Assembly (NCBI GenBank): GCA_031412915.1
Contig: JANODX010000241.1
Coordinates: forward strand, 1-64,000
Reading direction: 5' to 3'
DNA: 64,000 nt
Source of the DNA: JAGNNV01 sp031412915
Lineage (GTDB): Bacteria; Acidobacteriota; Vicinamibacteria; Fen-336; JAGNNV01
In this document: positions 8,983-16,872 of the stretch, in pieces
How the letters are laid out: each line of letters opens with the position of its first letter
How positions within the stretch are numbered: position 1 is the stretch's first letter
The notes under the pieces: generated by a model
Seen by the model: the letters and a program-made list of their open reading frames with translations, nothing else
Database searches by the model: none
Told to the model about the DNA's origin: nothing
Translations under genes and position numbers: made by a program

Positions 8983-8998
8983 TGGCACGGGTGTTGCT
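8983..8998 (+). promoter_or_regulatory. Sigma-54 (RpoN) promoter of the glycan operon
   Basis: TGGCACGGGTGTTGCT matches the RpoN consensus TGGCAC-N5-TTGC(A/T) at every defined position, with GG (8984-8985) and GC (8996-8997) 12 bp apart as required. It faces the glycan operon; the predicted transcription start near 9009 gives a leader of about 215 nt before ATG 9225. Sigma-54 promoters need an enhancer-binding protein; none is encoded in the window. Confidence 0.75.
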
Positions 8999-9025
8999 CG
9001 TCTAATATGGGCAGAAGACGTAACT

Positions 9026-9146
9026 ACCCTCCAAATACCCTCCAAAACAACTCTGCTCCCGTAAAGTCGGGAACCTCCTCCGAAAGGAGGACGCTTCGGG
9101 AGGGGACGCAGCAAGCCGCTGCGCACCCCTCCCAAAAGCAACTTTT
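9026..9146 (+). promoter_or_regulatory. Structured 5' leader of the glycan operon (four successive hairpins)
   Basis: Downstream of the sigma-54 promoter come two 11-bp-spaced copies of ACCCTCCAAA (9026-9035, 9037-9046), then four hairpins. These are TCCCG/CGGGA (9057-9072); TCCTCC-GAAA-GGAGGA with a GNRA tetraloop (9076-9091); a 14-bp stem of GGGAGGGG/CCCCTCCC plus CGCAGC/GCTGCG (9098-9133); and AAAAG-CAA-CTTTT (9134-9146). The CCCTCC copies could also pair with GGGAGGGG at 9098-9105, so two exclusive folds are possible. Length and density suggest a regulatory RNA, but it matches no riboswitch class I can name. Confidence 0.5.
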
Positions 9147-9224
9147 CGGCCCGCCACCGAAATTCCTGTCTTGGGGACGGCCTGGGACCGCTTCTCGGCT
9201 ACTCTCCCGGCCAATCGAAAACGA

Positions 9225-10292
9225 ATGACCAGCTTCGAGATTGTCCGAAGGCGCCCCGAGCACGACGCCCAGCTCTTCGCCCTCTACGCCGAGGTTTTCG
9301 GCGACGGGAATCTCGAGCGAAGCCGGCGGCGGTATGACTGGCAGTATTTCGACAACCCGAACACGCCGGAGGACGGGCCCGTCATCTGGATGGCACGAGA
9401 AGGGGACACTCTCCTCGGGCAGATGGCCACCATGCCCTTTCCGATGTGGTGGGGGGATCGCGAGGTCCGGGCTTCTGCCGGGAACGACTATTTCGTCCGC
9501 AAGGCCGCCCAGGGCCGGGGGATAGGGATCGCACTCTCAGATAAATGGGCGGATGAGGTGGATGTGGCCCTCGCTTTGGGACTCACGCCGTCCTCGTATC
9601 CGCTCTTCAAGAAGCTCTTCACCGATGTCGGGCCGGTGCCGTCGTTCGTGAAGGTTCTCGATGCCCGGGCCGTGGCCACGAAGAAATGGGGGCCTGCGGC
9701 GGGTGCCGTGGCCGGCCCGATTCTGGGTCTCGGCCTCGCCCTTCTCTCGCGCCGCATCAGGCTCACGGACGAGGTGGACGTCCGGCCGGTCGAGGCTTTC
9801 AACGACGAGTACGACGGCCTCTGGCTGAGGGCGCGTTCGTCCTACGCCACATGCGTCCGCCGCGATGCGCGATATCTTCGGTGGAAATACCTGGCCTGTC
9901 CGTTTCGCGACTATCGCGTGCTCGAAGCTCGGAAGGCGGGCATTCTCTCGGGCTACGCCGTGCTGCGAGAGGAAGGACAGCCGAATTTCCGACGCGGGGT
10001 CATCGCCGATCTCTTCTGCGACACCCTCGATACCGCCACCCAGGACGCACTTATTGCCGCGGCCAACGCAGACTTTTCGGCCAGACATCTGGCCCGGGTC
10101 GAGGTGTATTGCCTCAATGCCCGGCTCGGCCGGGCTCTCAAGCGGCATGGATTCAGGGCGGGAACGACCGCGGTCCAGTACTGTGTAGCCTACCGGGGCA
10201 CGCCCGACGGAACCTCGGGCCCGAAAACGGTTCTCGGAGATATCGCCAATTGGAATCTCTTCATCGGCGATGGAGACTTGGACCGCGCATGA
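9225..10292 (+). CDS. GNAT-fold acyltransferase of the glycan operon
   Basis: The 355-aa cytoplasmic protein opens with FEIVRRRPEHDAQLFALYAEVFG, and residues about 60-110 carry the GNAT core. The acyl-CoA loop appears as KAAQGRGIGIALSDKWADE (an R/Q-x-x-G-x-G/A-like motif). A second GNAT-like half follows (about 200-340), as in FemAB-type or polysaccharide N-acyltransferases. It probably acylates an amino sugar or sugar hydroxyl. ATG 9225 was preferred to an upstream TTG (9171) because similarity to the fold starts at residue 4; no clear Shine-Dalgarno precedes it, which may relate to the structured leader. It is the first gene of the sigma-54 operon, and its stop overlaps the next start (ATGA). 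Confidence 0.75.
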   Translation: MTSFEIVRRRPEHDAQLFALYAEVFGDGNLERSRRRYDWQYFDNPNTPEDGPVIWMAREGDTLLGQMATMPFPMWWGDREVRASAGNDYFVRKAAQGRGIGIALSDKWADEVDVALALGLTPSSYPLFKKLFTDVGPVPSFVKVLDARAVATKKWGPAAGAVAGPILGLGLALLSRRIRLTDEVDVRPVEAFNDEYDGLWLRARSSYATCVRRDARYLRWKYLACPFRDYRVLEARKAGILSGYAVLREEGQPNFRRGVIADLFCDTLDTATQDALIAAANADFSARHLARVEVYCLNARLGRALKRHGFRAGTTAVQYCVAYRGTPDGTSGPKTVLGDIANWNLFIGDGDLDRA

Positions 10293-11269
10293 CCGACAGG
10301 CCTTTGTTCATGGTGGGGGTCGACACGGAAGCCGACGACCAGTGGTCGCTCGAGGGTCGCAGGCTTCTGTCGGTCGAGAACGCGCGAGCCCTCCCTCGCC
10401 TCCAGGCGCTTTGCGATAACTACGGCGTCCGACCTTCCTATCTCGTGACTCACGAAATGGCCACCAAAGAACCCGCTCGCTCGATCCTCCGCGACCTTTT
10501 CGCCAAAGGGCGGTGCGAGATCGGGGCGCATTTGCATCCGTGGAGCTCGCCGCCGTATCGGCAGGAGGACCTTCTGGGCCGCTACCCGAACCAACTGGAC
10601 AACGCACTGCTCAAGACCCAGCTTGAAGAACTCACCGCCGTCATCGAATCGTCGCTGGGCGTCCGGCCCGTGAGTTATCGCGCGGGCCGCCACGGCTTCG
10701 ATGAGAGGTCCCTGCGAATCCTGGAGGCCCTGAACTATCGGGTCGATACAAGCGTTGATCCCCTCTTCAACGAAACGCGCAAGGGCGGACCGTCGTTCGC
10801 GGGGGCTCCGGTCTCCCCTTACTGGCCGAGTTCCCTGGATGTGCGGAGGCCCGGAGGGTCGAGCGTTCTGGAGATTCCGGTTTCCTCGGCCACCAGTCCG
10901 GCGCTGCCGAAGATCCTGGAGAAGGGCTTCGCCTCCCTGCCCTCCATTCCCTGGCGGGGCTATCTGAAAAGGCTCGGACTGAGGGCGGTCTGGCTGCGGC
11001 CGTCGTACTCCAGTGTCGAAGATGCGAAGGCATTGGCGAGCGCTCTGGTCGTTCGCGGGGCGCCGACCTTGAACATGCTGTTTCACTCGAGCGAGCTCGT
11101 GCCCGGCGGGTCTCCGTACAACCAGGACGCGGCGGCCGTGGATCGTTTCTTCTCCCGCCTGGAAAGTATTTTCGAGCACGTCATGCGTAGACTCGAGGCT
11201 CGGGGCGTGACCTATCGCGAATGTGCCGACGTCCTGTCCCCCAGGCACCCGGCCGCGAACCAGGCATGA
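10289..11269 (+). CDS. Polysaccharide deacetylase-like protein
   Basis: The 326-aa protein starts at the ATGA overlap with the GNAT gene. MVGVDTEADDQWSLEG near the N-terminus carries the paired acidic residues of the NodB-type metal site, and GAHLHPWSSPPY carries the H-x-H-P-W motif of the second metal-binding segment. SYRAGRHGFDERSLRILEAL is the next conserved block. This pattern is typical of deacetylase-like proteins in capsule and exopolysaccharide clusters, which remove N-acetyl groups from glycans or intermediates. There is no signal peptide, so a cytoplasmic substrate is expected. The family also contains members of unproven activity. Confidence 0.8.
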   Translation: MTDRPLFMVGVDTEADDQWSLEGRRLLSVENARALPRLQALCDNYGVRPSYLVTHEMATKEPARSILRDLFAKGRCEIGAHLHPWSSPPYRQEDLLGRYPNQLDNALLKTQLEELTAVIESSLGVRPVSYRAGRHGFDERSLRILEALNYRVDTSVDPLFNETRKGGPSFAGAPVSPYWPSSLDVRRPGGSSVLEIPVSSATSPALPKILEKGFASLPSIPWRGYLKRLGLRAVWLRPSYSSVEDAKALASALVVRGAPTLNMLFHSSELVPGGSPYNQDAAAVDRFFSRLESIFEHVMRRLEARGVTYRECADVLSPRHPAANQA

Positions 11270-12387
11270 AGGCGGCGAAGGCGCCCTTGAACGTTCTCAT
11301 GGTGACACCGCATCTTCCTCCCTACCAGGCAGCGAACGCTCTCCTTCCTCACGTTCTGGGCCTCGAGCTTTCGAAGCGCGGGCATCGGGTTTCGTTCCTG
11401 ACCTTCGAAACTGCCGGTCCGAAGCGCGAGGACGCCGCCTACGTGAGGCGCCGGACCGGCTGGCGGCTCACCCGCGTTCCCCAGATTCTCGAGGCGATGG
11501 AAACCAGGCGCAAGGCGGCTTCGCTGGTCCGGGCCGCGGATGTGGTCCACATTCACTCGAACACCTGGATGAATCAGGTCGCCGCACGAGTTGCCCTGAC
11601 CGAGGGAAAGCCCTACATCCTCACCCACTATGGAACGGAGATCTGGCACCACGACGGCAGGAATCGAGCCTTTCGGACGCTCAACCAGAACGCCCGGCAT
11701 GTGACGTTCTACAGCGCGGCTCTTCTGGCCCGAGCTCGCGAACTGAAGGTGCCGCTTCGCGAGGCCTCCGTGGTGTATCCGGCCGTCGACCTTCTTTTTC
11801 GACCTCTGGCCCCGGCCGAGCGACAGGCCGTGCGGGCCCCGCTTGTGAGCTCCGGCGAATCCCTCCTCTTCAATGTGAAACGCCTGCACCCTCTCGCCGA
11901 TCATGCGACCTTGCTGCGCGCCTTCGCCCTCCTCGATGCCGAGGCGTCGCCCGCGAAACTGGTCATCGCCGGTTCCGGCGAAGAACGCGAACCCCTGGAG
12001 AGGCTGGCCTTCGATCTCGGCATTTCCAGGCGGGTTCGATTCCTGGGTCTCGTGCCCAACCATGAAGTGGCGAAGCTGCACGCCGCCGCCGATCTGTTCG
12101 TCCTCTCTTCCACGCTCGAGGCCACCCCCACCGTCGTGCTTGAAGCCCTGGCCTGCGGGACGCGGGTTCTTTCCACCGACAATCCGGGGGGCATCGAACT
12201 GGGCGAGATGTTCAAGGACGACATCCGGATCGTGCCTCGAGGGGACCCTGAGGCATTCGCCGATGGCATGAACGTGTCGTTGCGAGAAAATCGGAGGATC
12301 AGCAGCACTACCGCCCGATTGATCGACGAGCGTTTCTCCCTACGCGGTCTCGTCGATCGCTACTGCGAAATCTACGAAGGGCCCTAG
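11266..12387 (+). CDS. Glycosyltransferase family 4 (GT-B fold)
   Basis: The 373-aa protein starts with MKAAKAPLNVLMVTPHLPPYQAAN, a GT-B N-terminal strand followed by the acceptor-binding loop. The C-terminal donor domain shows the family features LVIAGSGEERE, VRFLGLVPNHEV and the E-x7-E motif in LEATPTVVLEALACGTRVLSTD (Glu pair separated by seven residues). It transfers a sugar from an NDP-sugar, retaining configuration. The donor cannot be read from sequence. Start ATG 11266 overlaps the preceding stop by 4 nt; a 3-nt gap precedes the methyltransferase downstream. Confidence 0.9.
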   Translation: MKAAKAPLNVLMVTPHLPPYQAANALLPHVLGLELSKRGHRVSFLTFETAGPKREDAAYVRRRTGWRLTRVPQILEAMETRRKAASLVRAADVVHIHSNTWMNQVAARVALTEGKPYILTHYGTEIWHHDGRNRAFRTLNQNARHVTFYSAALLARARELKVPLREASVVYPAVDLLFRPLAPAERQAVRAPLVSSGESLLFNVKRLHPLADHATLLRAFALLDAEASPAKLVIAGSGEEREPLERLAFDLGISRRVRFLGLVPNHEVAKLHAAADLFVLSSTLEATPTVVLEALACGTRVLSTDNPGGIELGEMFKDDIRIVPRGDPEAFADGMNVSLRENRRISSTTARLIDERFSLRGLVDRYCEIYEGP

Positions 12388-12390
12388 GCC

Positions 12391-13230
12391 ATGAGACGGA
12401 TCGACAACCACGCCATCCGGGCCGCGGGCGACCTTCGCTTCCGGAGCGAGTACGACTACGCGATTTTCGAGTACGTCCGCAGTTCGAAGGTGATTCAGTC
12501 GGTCGAACGCTCCGGGATCAGGCTCCGGGGCCTCGTCCTCGACGCGGGCTGCGGAAGCGGCGGGACCGCCCTTTCGATCGCCGAAGAGGTGTCTTTCGCG
12601 GTGGGCCTCGATCTTTCAAGGCGATTCTCCGACTCGGGCACCAGGCTCGCGCGGGAGAAACGGATCGAGAATGTGGCCTTTACCCAGGGTGATGGTCTGT
12701 GCCTCCCCTATGCCAGCAACTCCTTCGATGTCGTCCTGTCGCATTCCGTCATCGAGCACCTGCCCTCCGCCGAGACCTACATCGCCGAATGCGCCCGGGT
12801 GTTGAAGCCGGGGGGGCGGTTCTATCTGTCGACCGCTCCCACGCTCTCGCTGGCCGGCGCGCATCTTCCCAGGCTTCGCATTCCCGTTCCCGTCCATCTC
12901 GTTCTCGGTCGCAGGCTCGCGTTTCGGGTCTTCGTTTTTCTGGCCGCCAAGGCGCCCTGGACGCTCAAGGAAAAGTCGAGCGCCAACACGTTCGTAAGGC
13001 TCGCCGAGTCCGGCCGCGAGAAGGAAGACGATCTGCTGACCCCCGTGACCTTGCGCGGCCTGTCGTCCTGGATCGCGCGTTCCCCCTTCCGACTCATTTC
13101 GGAAGAACGCTGCGTCAGCGGTTTCTTCAAGCGGATCGTCCCTGCCTTCCTGCGACCGTTTCTCCTGGAGATTCCGGTCCTGGGTGACGTGATGGTGTCT
13201 CAGATCGAATGCGTTCTGGAGAAACCGTGA
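12391..13230 (+). CDS. SAM-dependent class I methyltransferase
   Basis: The 279-aa cytoplasmic protein has SAM-binding motif I VLDAGCGSGGTALSIAEE (about residues 49-66), an acidic residue ending strand 2 (VGLDLS), and motif IV region NSFDVVLSHSVIEHL typical of Methyltransf_11 proteins. The C-terminal part is lineage-specific. In this setting it most likely methylates a sugar or glycan intermediate. It starts 3 nt after the preceding stop, and its own stop overlaps the next GTG start. Confidence 0.85.
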   Translation: MRRIDNHAIRAAGDLRFRSEYDYAIFEYVRSSKVIQSVERSGIRLRGLVLDAGCGSGGTALSIAEEVSFAVGLDLSRRFSDSGTRLAREKRIENVAFTQGDGLCLPYASNSFDVVLSHSVIEHLPSAETYIAECARVLKPGGRFYLSTAPTLSLAGAHLPRLRIPVPVHLVLGRRLAFRVFVFLAAKAPWTLKEKSSANTFVRLAESGREKEDDLLTPVTLRGLSSWIARSPFRLISEERCVSGFFKRIVPAFLRPFLLEIPVLGDVMVSQIECVLEKP

Positions 13231-14414
13231 CCCTGCGGCCCGCGGTTTTGATGTTCGCGGACATCCGTTTCCCCTCGCCCCGGGCCAACGGCATTCAGGT
13301 GGTGAAGACCGCACACGCTCTGGCCGCGCGGGGACGCGATGTTCGTCTGGTCGTCCGGCACTCCGACCCCAGACCCACCGAAGTGATCCTGGCCGAATTC
13401 GGCGTCGACCCGACACCGCGACTCCAAGTCGATCGGCTGATCGTCGGCCATGCGCTCAACTCCTCGTTCATTCCAAGACTCCGGTACCTCACCCAGGGCC
13501 TCCTCCTTGGAAGGCGCTCGTCGCGGCAGGGCGCGCTCGTCCTGACCCGGGATCTCCAGTTCGCCGATCTTCTCCTTCGTGTCGGGTGCCCTGGCCTCAC
13601 CTACGAAGCTCACGCGGTCGAAGCCGTGATGTACGACGAGCGCCATCAACTCTACGGCCTTGAGGCGGCCCCGAGCCCGGCGAAGCGGCGAAGGATCGAG
13701 AACCGGGAACGCCGGGTGTGGGCGGGGGCCTTGGGCTTTATCGCGACGACCCAGGGCATCCTCACCACGTTCGAGCGGCTCTTCGGCGCCCGGCCGCGAA
13801 CCGCGGTGGTGCCGAACGGTTGCGACCTTCCGAAGGACCGCTCGTTCACGCCGCCCTCGGAGGACAACCGGATCGTCTACGCGGGCCAGCTCTATAGGTG
13901 GAAGGGTGTCGATGTTCTGATCCAGGCGTTCGCGCGGCTCTCCGGGGCTGAGTTGGTGATCGTCGGCGGTCTCAACGGCGAGAGCGATTTCGGTCGCATC
14001 CAGAATCTCGCCCGGGGTCTCGGCCTGGAAAGCCGCGTTCGGTTCCTCGGCTCCTTGCCGCAGAGGGACGTGGCCAGAGAACTGGCCCGGGCCACCGTGG
14101 TGGTGGCGCCTTTCCTGAAAAGCGCCATGACCTCCGAACACACCTCCCCCATCAAAGCCTTCGAAGCCATGGCGGCGGGACGTCCTCTGCTGATCTCGGA
14201 CACCGAAGCCTCCCGGGAGATCGTGGACGACGGCCGCACCGGAATCGTGGTGCCGCCGGGAAACGTGGAAGCATGGGCGAGCGCTCTCGATCGCGTGCTC
14301 AAAGACCGCACATTACAGATGGTTCTCGCGCGCGCCGCCTTCGAGAAAGCCTCCCACTATTCGTGGGCCCGGCGGGCGGAGCGGATCGAAGAGTTCCTGG
14401 AGGGGGCGGCATGA
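13227..14414 (+). CDS. Glycosyltransferase family 4
   Basis: The 395-aa GT-B protein has a glycine-poor N-terminal loop FPSPRANGIQVVKTAHALAARG, typical of GT4 donors-in-waiting. The C-terminal nucleotide-sugar domain shows VYAGQLYRWKGVDVLIQAF, VRFLGSLPQRDV and the E-x7-E-like SPIKAFEAMAAGRPLLISD. GTG 13227 (GTGA overlap with the methyltransferase stop) is preferred over the ATG at 13209 because the operon uses 1-4 nt overlaps throughout and the fold begins after LRPAVLMFAD. Confidence 0.88.
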   Translation: MTLRPAVLMFADIRFPSPRANGIQVVKTAHALAARGRDVRLVVRHSDPRPTEVILAEFGVDPTPRLQVDRLIVGHALNSSFIPRLRYLTQGLLLGRRSSRQGALVLTRDLQFADLLLRVGCPGLTYEAHAVEAVMYDERHQLYGLEAAPSPAKRRRIENRERRVWAGALGFIATTQGILTTFERLFGARPRTAVVPNGCDLPKDRSFTPPSEDNRIVYAGQLYRWKGVDVLIQAFARLSGAELVIVGGLNGESDFGRIQNLARGLGLESRVRFLGSLPQRDVARELARATVVVAPFLKSAMTSEHTSPIKAFEAMAAGRPLLISDTEASREIVDDGRTGIVVPPGNVEAWASALDRVLKDRTLQMVLARAAFEKASHYSWARRAERIEEFLEGAA

Positions 14415-15745
14415 GTCGGGGAACCCTGGCCGCGTTTCTGGTCGCGAGTGCGCTGACCTTGACGCTTGTTTCCACGAAAATCCGGGGCGCGGACGAGATC
14501 CAGTACTTCTCGCATCTTCGTTCGTGGGTGTTCGATCGGGATCTTGACTTCACCAATGAATACGATCGTTTCTACCAGGCGAATCCTCAGGGTCTGGTCG
14601 GGTTCAGGGAGACGTTCATGGATCGCCGCGAGCCGAGAACCAATCGACCCATCAACTTCGCGCCCATCGGCTCGGCGGTCGTGTGGTCGCCGTTCTATCT
14701 CGCGGCTCACGCCCTGGTCAGAAGAGGCATTCTGCCCGGGCCGGCGGATGGTTTTTCGCCCGTCTACCAGGGCAGTGTGGCTTACGGCTCCGCCCTGCTC
14801 GCGATCCTGGGTTTCTTCCTGGCCTTTCTCGCCCTGAAGTGGTACCTGGGAGTCAGCGAAGGCCTGTCTGTGCTCTCCGTTCTGGCCGTCTGGTTCGGGA
14901 CCCCCGCCTTCTATTACATGACGGTGGCCCCGGCCTTCGCCCACGGGCCTTCGATCTTCGCGGTCTCGCTCCTGTTCTTCTGGTGGCTGCGGGGGAGAGA
15001 GAAGGACCGCGTTTTCGACTGGGTTCTGATCGGTGTTTCCGGCGGCCTCGCCATGTTGATCCGGGAACAGGGCGCGTTGTTCCTGATCGCCCCGGCCCTG
15101 GACCTCGCTGTTCGGTTCATCAAGGGCGATCTCCTCCGAGCGGTCGAACGCGGAGCGGCGCTGATCGGATCCGTGGGGCTGGTGTTTTCGCCTCAGCTGT
15201 CCGTCTACCGCGCCCTGAACGGTACGTTCGGACCCACCCAACTCGTCCAGCGAAAGATGGATTTCGCGGCCCCCCATTTCCTGGACGTCCTGGTGGATCC
15301 GGGGCACGGTCTGCTCCTCTGGACGCCCGTCCTGATCGTGGCTTTCCTTGGTCTCATTCGCGCCCTGTCCAGGCTGGGGGGGAAAGGCGTCATCATCATG
15401 CTGGCCCTGCTGGCTCAGATCTATATCAACGGATCGGTTCTCTCCTGGCATCAGGCGGGGGCTTTCGGTTCGCGCCGATTCGTGGACTCGACCGTACTCT
15501 TCGTCATTGGGCTCGCGTTCGGTCTCATGGCCATGACCCCGAGAATCCAAAGACTCGTGGTCGCTCTGGCCATCTGGTGGAACGTGTCTCTCATGGTGCA
15601 ATTTGGTTTGAAACTCATGGATCGTCAGCGTCTCGACTGGCCCGGGGTGGCCATCCGTCAGGTCACGGATGTTCCGCAAAGAATCCTGAACACCGCGAAG
15701 TTGTATTTCACGGACAAAGACGCGCTGGTTCGAGGCGCCCGATGA
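14411..15745 (+). CDS. Polytopic membrane protein, GT-C-like glycosyltransferase candidate
   Basis: The 444-aa protein starts at the ATGA overlap and has about ten hydrophobic helices (first at residues 5-21). The long loop after TM1 contains GADEIQYFSHLRSW and a conserved-looking acidic stretch (FDRDLDFTNEYDRF). An acidic pair in the first extracytoplasmic loop is the catalytic signature of GT-C enzymes, which use lipid-phosphate sugars. It might therefore add sugars on the periplasmic side. No Wzx or Wzy hallmark is evident. The following GT2 gene at 24175 resembles polyprenyl-phosphate sugar synthases, which would supply such a donor. Confidence 0.65.
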   Translation: MSRGTLAAFLVASALTLTLVSTKIRGADEIQYFSHLRSWVFDRDLDFTNEYDRFYQANPQGLVGFRETFMDRREPRTNRPINFAPIGSAVVWSPFYLAAHALVRRGILPGPADGFSPVYQGSVAYGSALLAILGFFLAFLALKWYLGVSEGLSVLSVLAVWFGTPAFYYMTVAPAFAHGPSIFAVSLLFFWWLRGREKDRVFDWVLIGVSGGLAMLIREQGALFLIAPALDLAVRFIKGDLLRAVERGAALIGSVGLVFSPQLSVYRALNGTFGPTQLVQRKMDFAAPHFLDVLVDPGHGLLLWTPVLIVAFLGLIRALSRLGGKGVIIMLALLAQIYINGSVLSWHQAGAFGSRRFVDSTVLFVIGLAFGLMAMTPRIQRLVVALAIWWNVSLMVQFGLKLMDRQRLDWPGVAIRQVTDVPQRILNTAKLYFTDKDALVRGAR

Positions 15746-16872
15746 TTCACCCGAACTGGGAGAAGCACTTCGCCTGCCCGGTGTGCCTGGACCGGGCGGG
15801 GTGCGAAAAGTGCGGAGTCAAGACGGGCGGACATGATGTGTGCCTCGCCTCCTATGCCGAGCGAGTTCGGTGCGCGTGCGGCGGCCCCAACAAGCGCGCA
15901 CTGGAACACCGGGGCGAGGGTTTCTACTGTTCATGCTGTCTCACCCGTTACCCGTTCGGACCCTCCCGCGACTACGCCGATCTTCTTCCCCGCACCGAGG
16001 TGGGCCGGGTCTCCCATTATGCGGATGAAGAGTTCCAGGAACGGCTGGGGGTGCGGGAAGGCCGGCCCGTTCTCTCCGCGGGGGTCAAGGCGCGCATGGT
16101 CTCGCGGATGCTGGGGCTCAAGCCCGGGGAGACGGTTCTCGATCTCGGCAGCGGGGCCGGAAAATTCGCCGCCCACTTCGCGAGCGAGGGCGCGTCCGTC
16201 TGCGGTGTCGATATGGCGCCCTTCTTCCTGAAATCGGCGATCGGCTCCGTAAGCCTGGTGGCAGGCGATCTGCGGCGCCTGCCCCTGCGCAAAGGGGCGA
16301 CCGGCCGGGCCTATTCGCTCGACGTTCTCGAACATCTCGACGAAGCCGGGGTTCGCGAAGTTCTGCTCGAAGCCCGAAGGGCGGTGTCTGAGGATGGCCG
16401 GATCTTCGTCTATACGCATGCCATGGAGTCTTCGAAGATCGCGTCGTTCCAGCGCGGGGTGAACTCCCTGGCGAAGCGCCTGGGCCGCCTGGGACTCGTT
16501 GATTCCGAGAAGGAGGCGATGCGGAAGAGCGACCATATCAACGCGATCCGGTCCCACGAGCACTTCGATGAAATCGCGAAGTCCGCCGGCCTGAGGGTTC
16601 GGGAGCGCGTGTACTACAACGTGTTCGCGAAGGCGGTGGTGGAAGACCTCGGACTCAGAATCCTGGAACAGCGAAAACTGCGACGCTCCGCCCGGGGGGA
16701 GAGCGGAGGTCCTCGCGACAAGACGACGGCCAGCCACATCGTCGGGCGAAAAGCGCCTTCGGCCGGCGCGCTTTTCCTGGCCCGAGGTCTCACTCGGATC
16801 CTCATGCTGGACGTGGCTCTTTTCGGCAAAGTCCGCACTGGACCCTTCTTCGGAGTGCTCTCTCCGTTCTGA
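15742..16872 (+). CDS. Methyltransferase with Cys-rich N-terminal zinc-ribbon-like region
   Basis: In this 376-aa protein the first 75 residues hold ten or more cysteines (CPVCLDRAGCEKCG, CACGG, YCSCCL), suggesting two zinc ribbons. SAM motif I is VLDLGSGAGKFAAHFASEG (about residues 133-151), followed by VCGVDMA and SLDVLEHLDEA of the Methyltransf_11 type. The N-terminal ribbon resembles the layout of small-protein-fused methyltransferases such as RlmA or Trm112-dependent enzymes, but the context indicates a glycan or lipid-glycan target. It overlaps both neighbours (ATGA before, TGATG after). Confidence 0.8.
   Translation: MIHPNWEKHFACPVCLDRAGCEKCGVKTGGHDVCLASYAERVRCACGGPNKRALEHRGEGFYCSCCLTRYPFGPSRDYADLLPRTEVGRVSHYADEEFQERLGVREGRPVLSAGVKARMVSRMLGLKPGETVLDLGSGAGKFAAHFASEGASVCGVDMAPFFLKSAIGSVSLVAGDLRRLPLRKGATGRAYSLDVLEHLDEAGVREVLLEARRAVSEDGRIFVYTHAMESSKIASFQRGVNSLAKRLGRLGLVDSEKEAMRKSDHINAIRSHEHFDEIAKSAGLRVRERVYYNVFAKAVVEDLGLRILEQRKLRRSARGESGGPRDKTTASHIVGRKAPSAGALFLARGLTRILMLDVALFGKVRTGPFFGVLSPF

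Larger units (their letters stand above)
8756..9224. other. Intergenic control region between the TPR gene and the glycan operon
   Basis: These 469 bp contain no convincing gene. Small open frames around 9002-9263 cross a hairpin-rich stretch on both strands and have no protein-like composition. The left part presumably carries the TPR gene's promoter. The right part holds a sigma-54 promoter (8983-8998) and a structured leader (9026-9146). Confidence 0.7.

Noticed and set aside
9057..9133. Leader hairpins as a GEMM-type cyclic-dinucleotide riboswitch
   Set aside because: A GAAA-capped stem preceded by GGGAACC and followed by ACGC resembles GEMM, but the conserved GCAAAGCC core and the second stem's partner are absent, so I do not call it a member.
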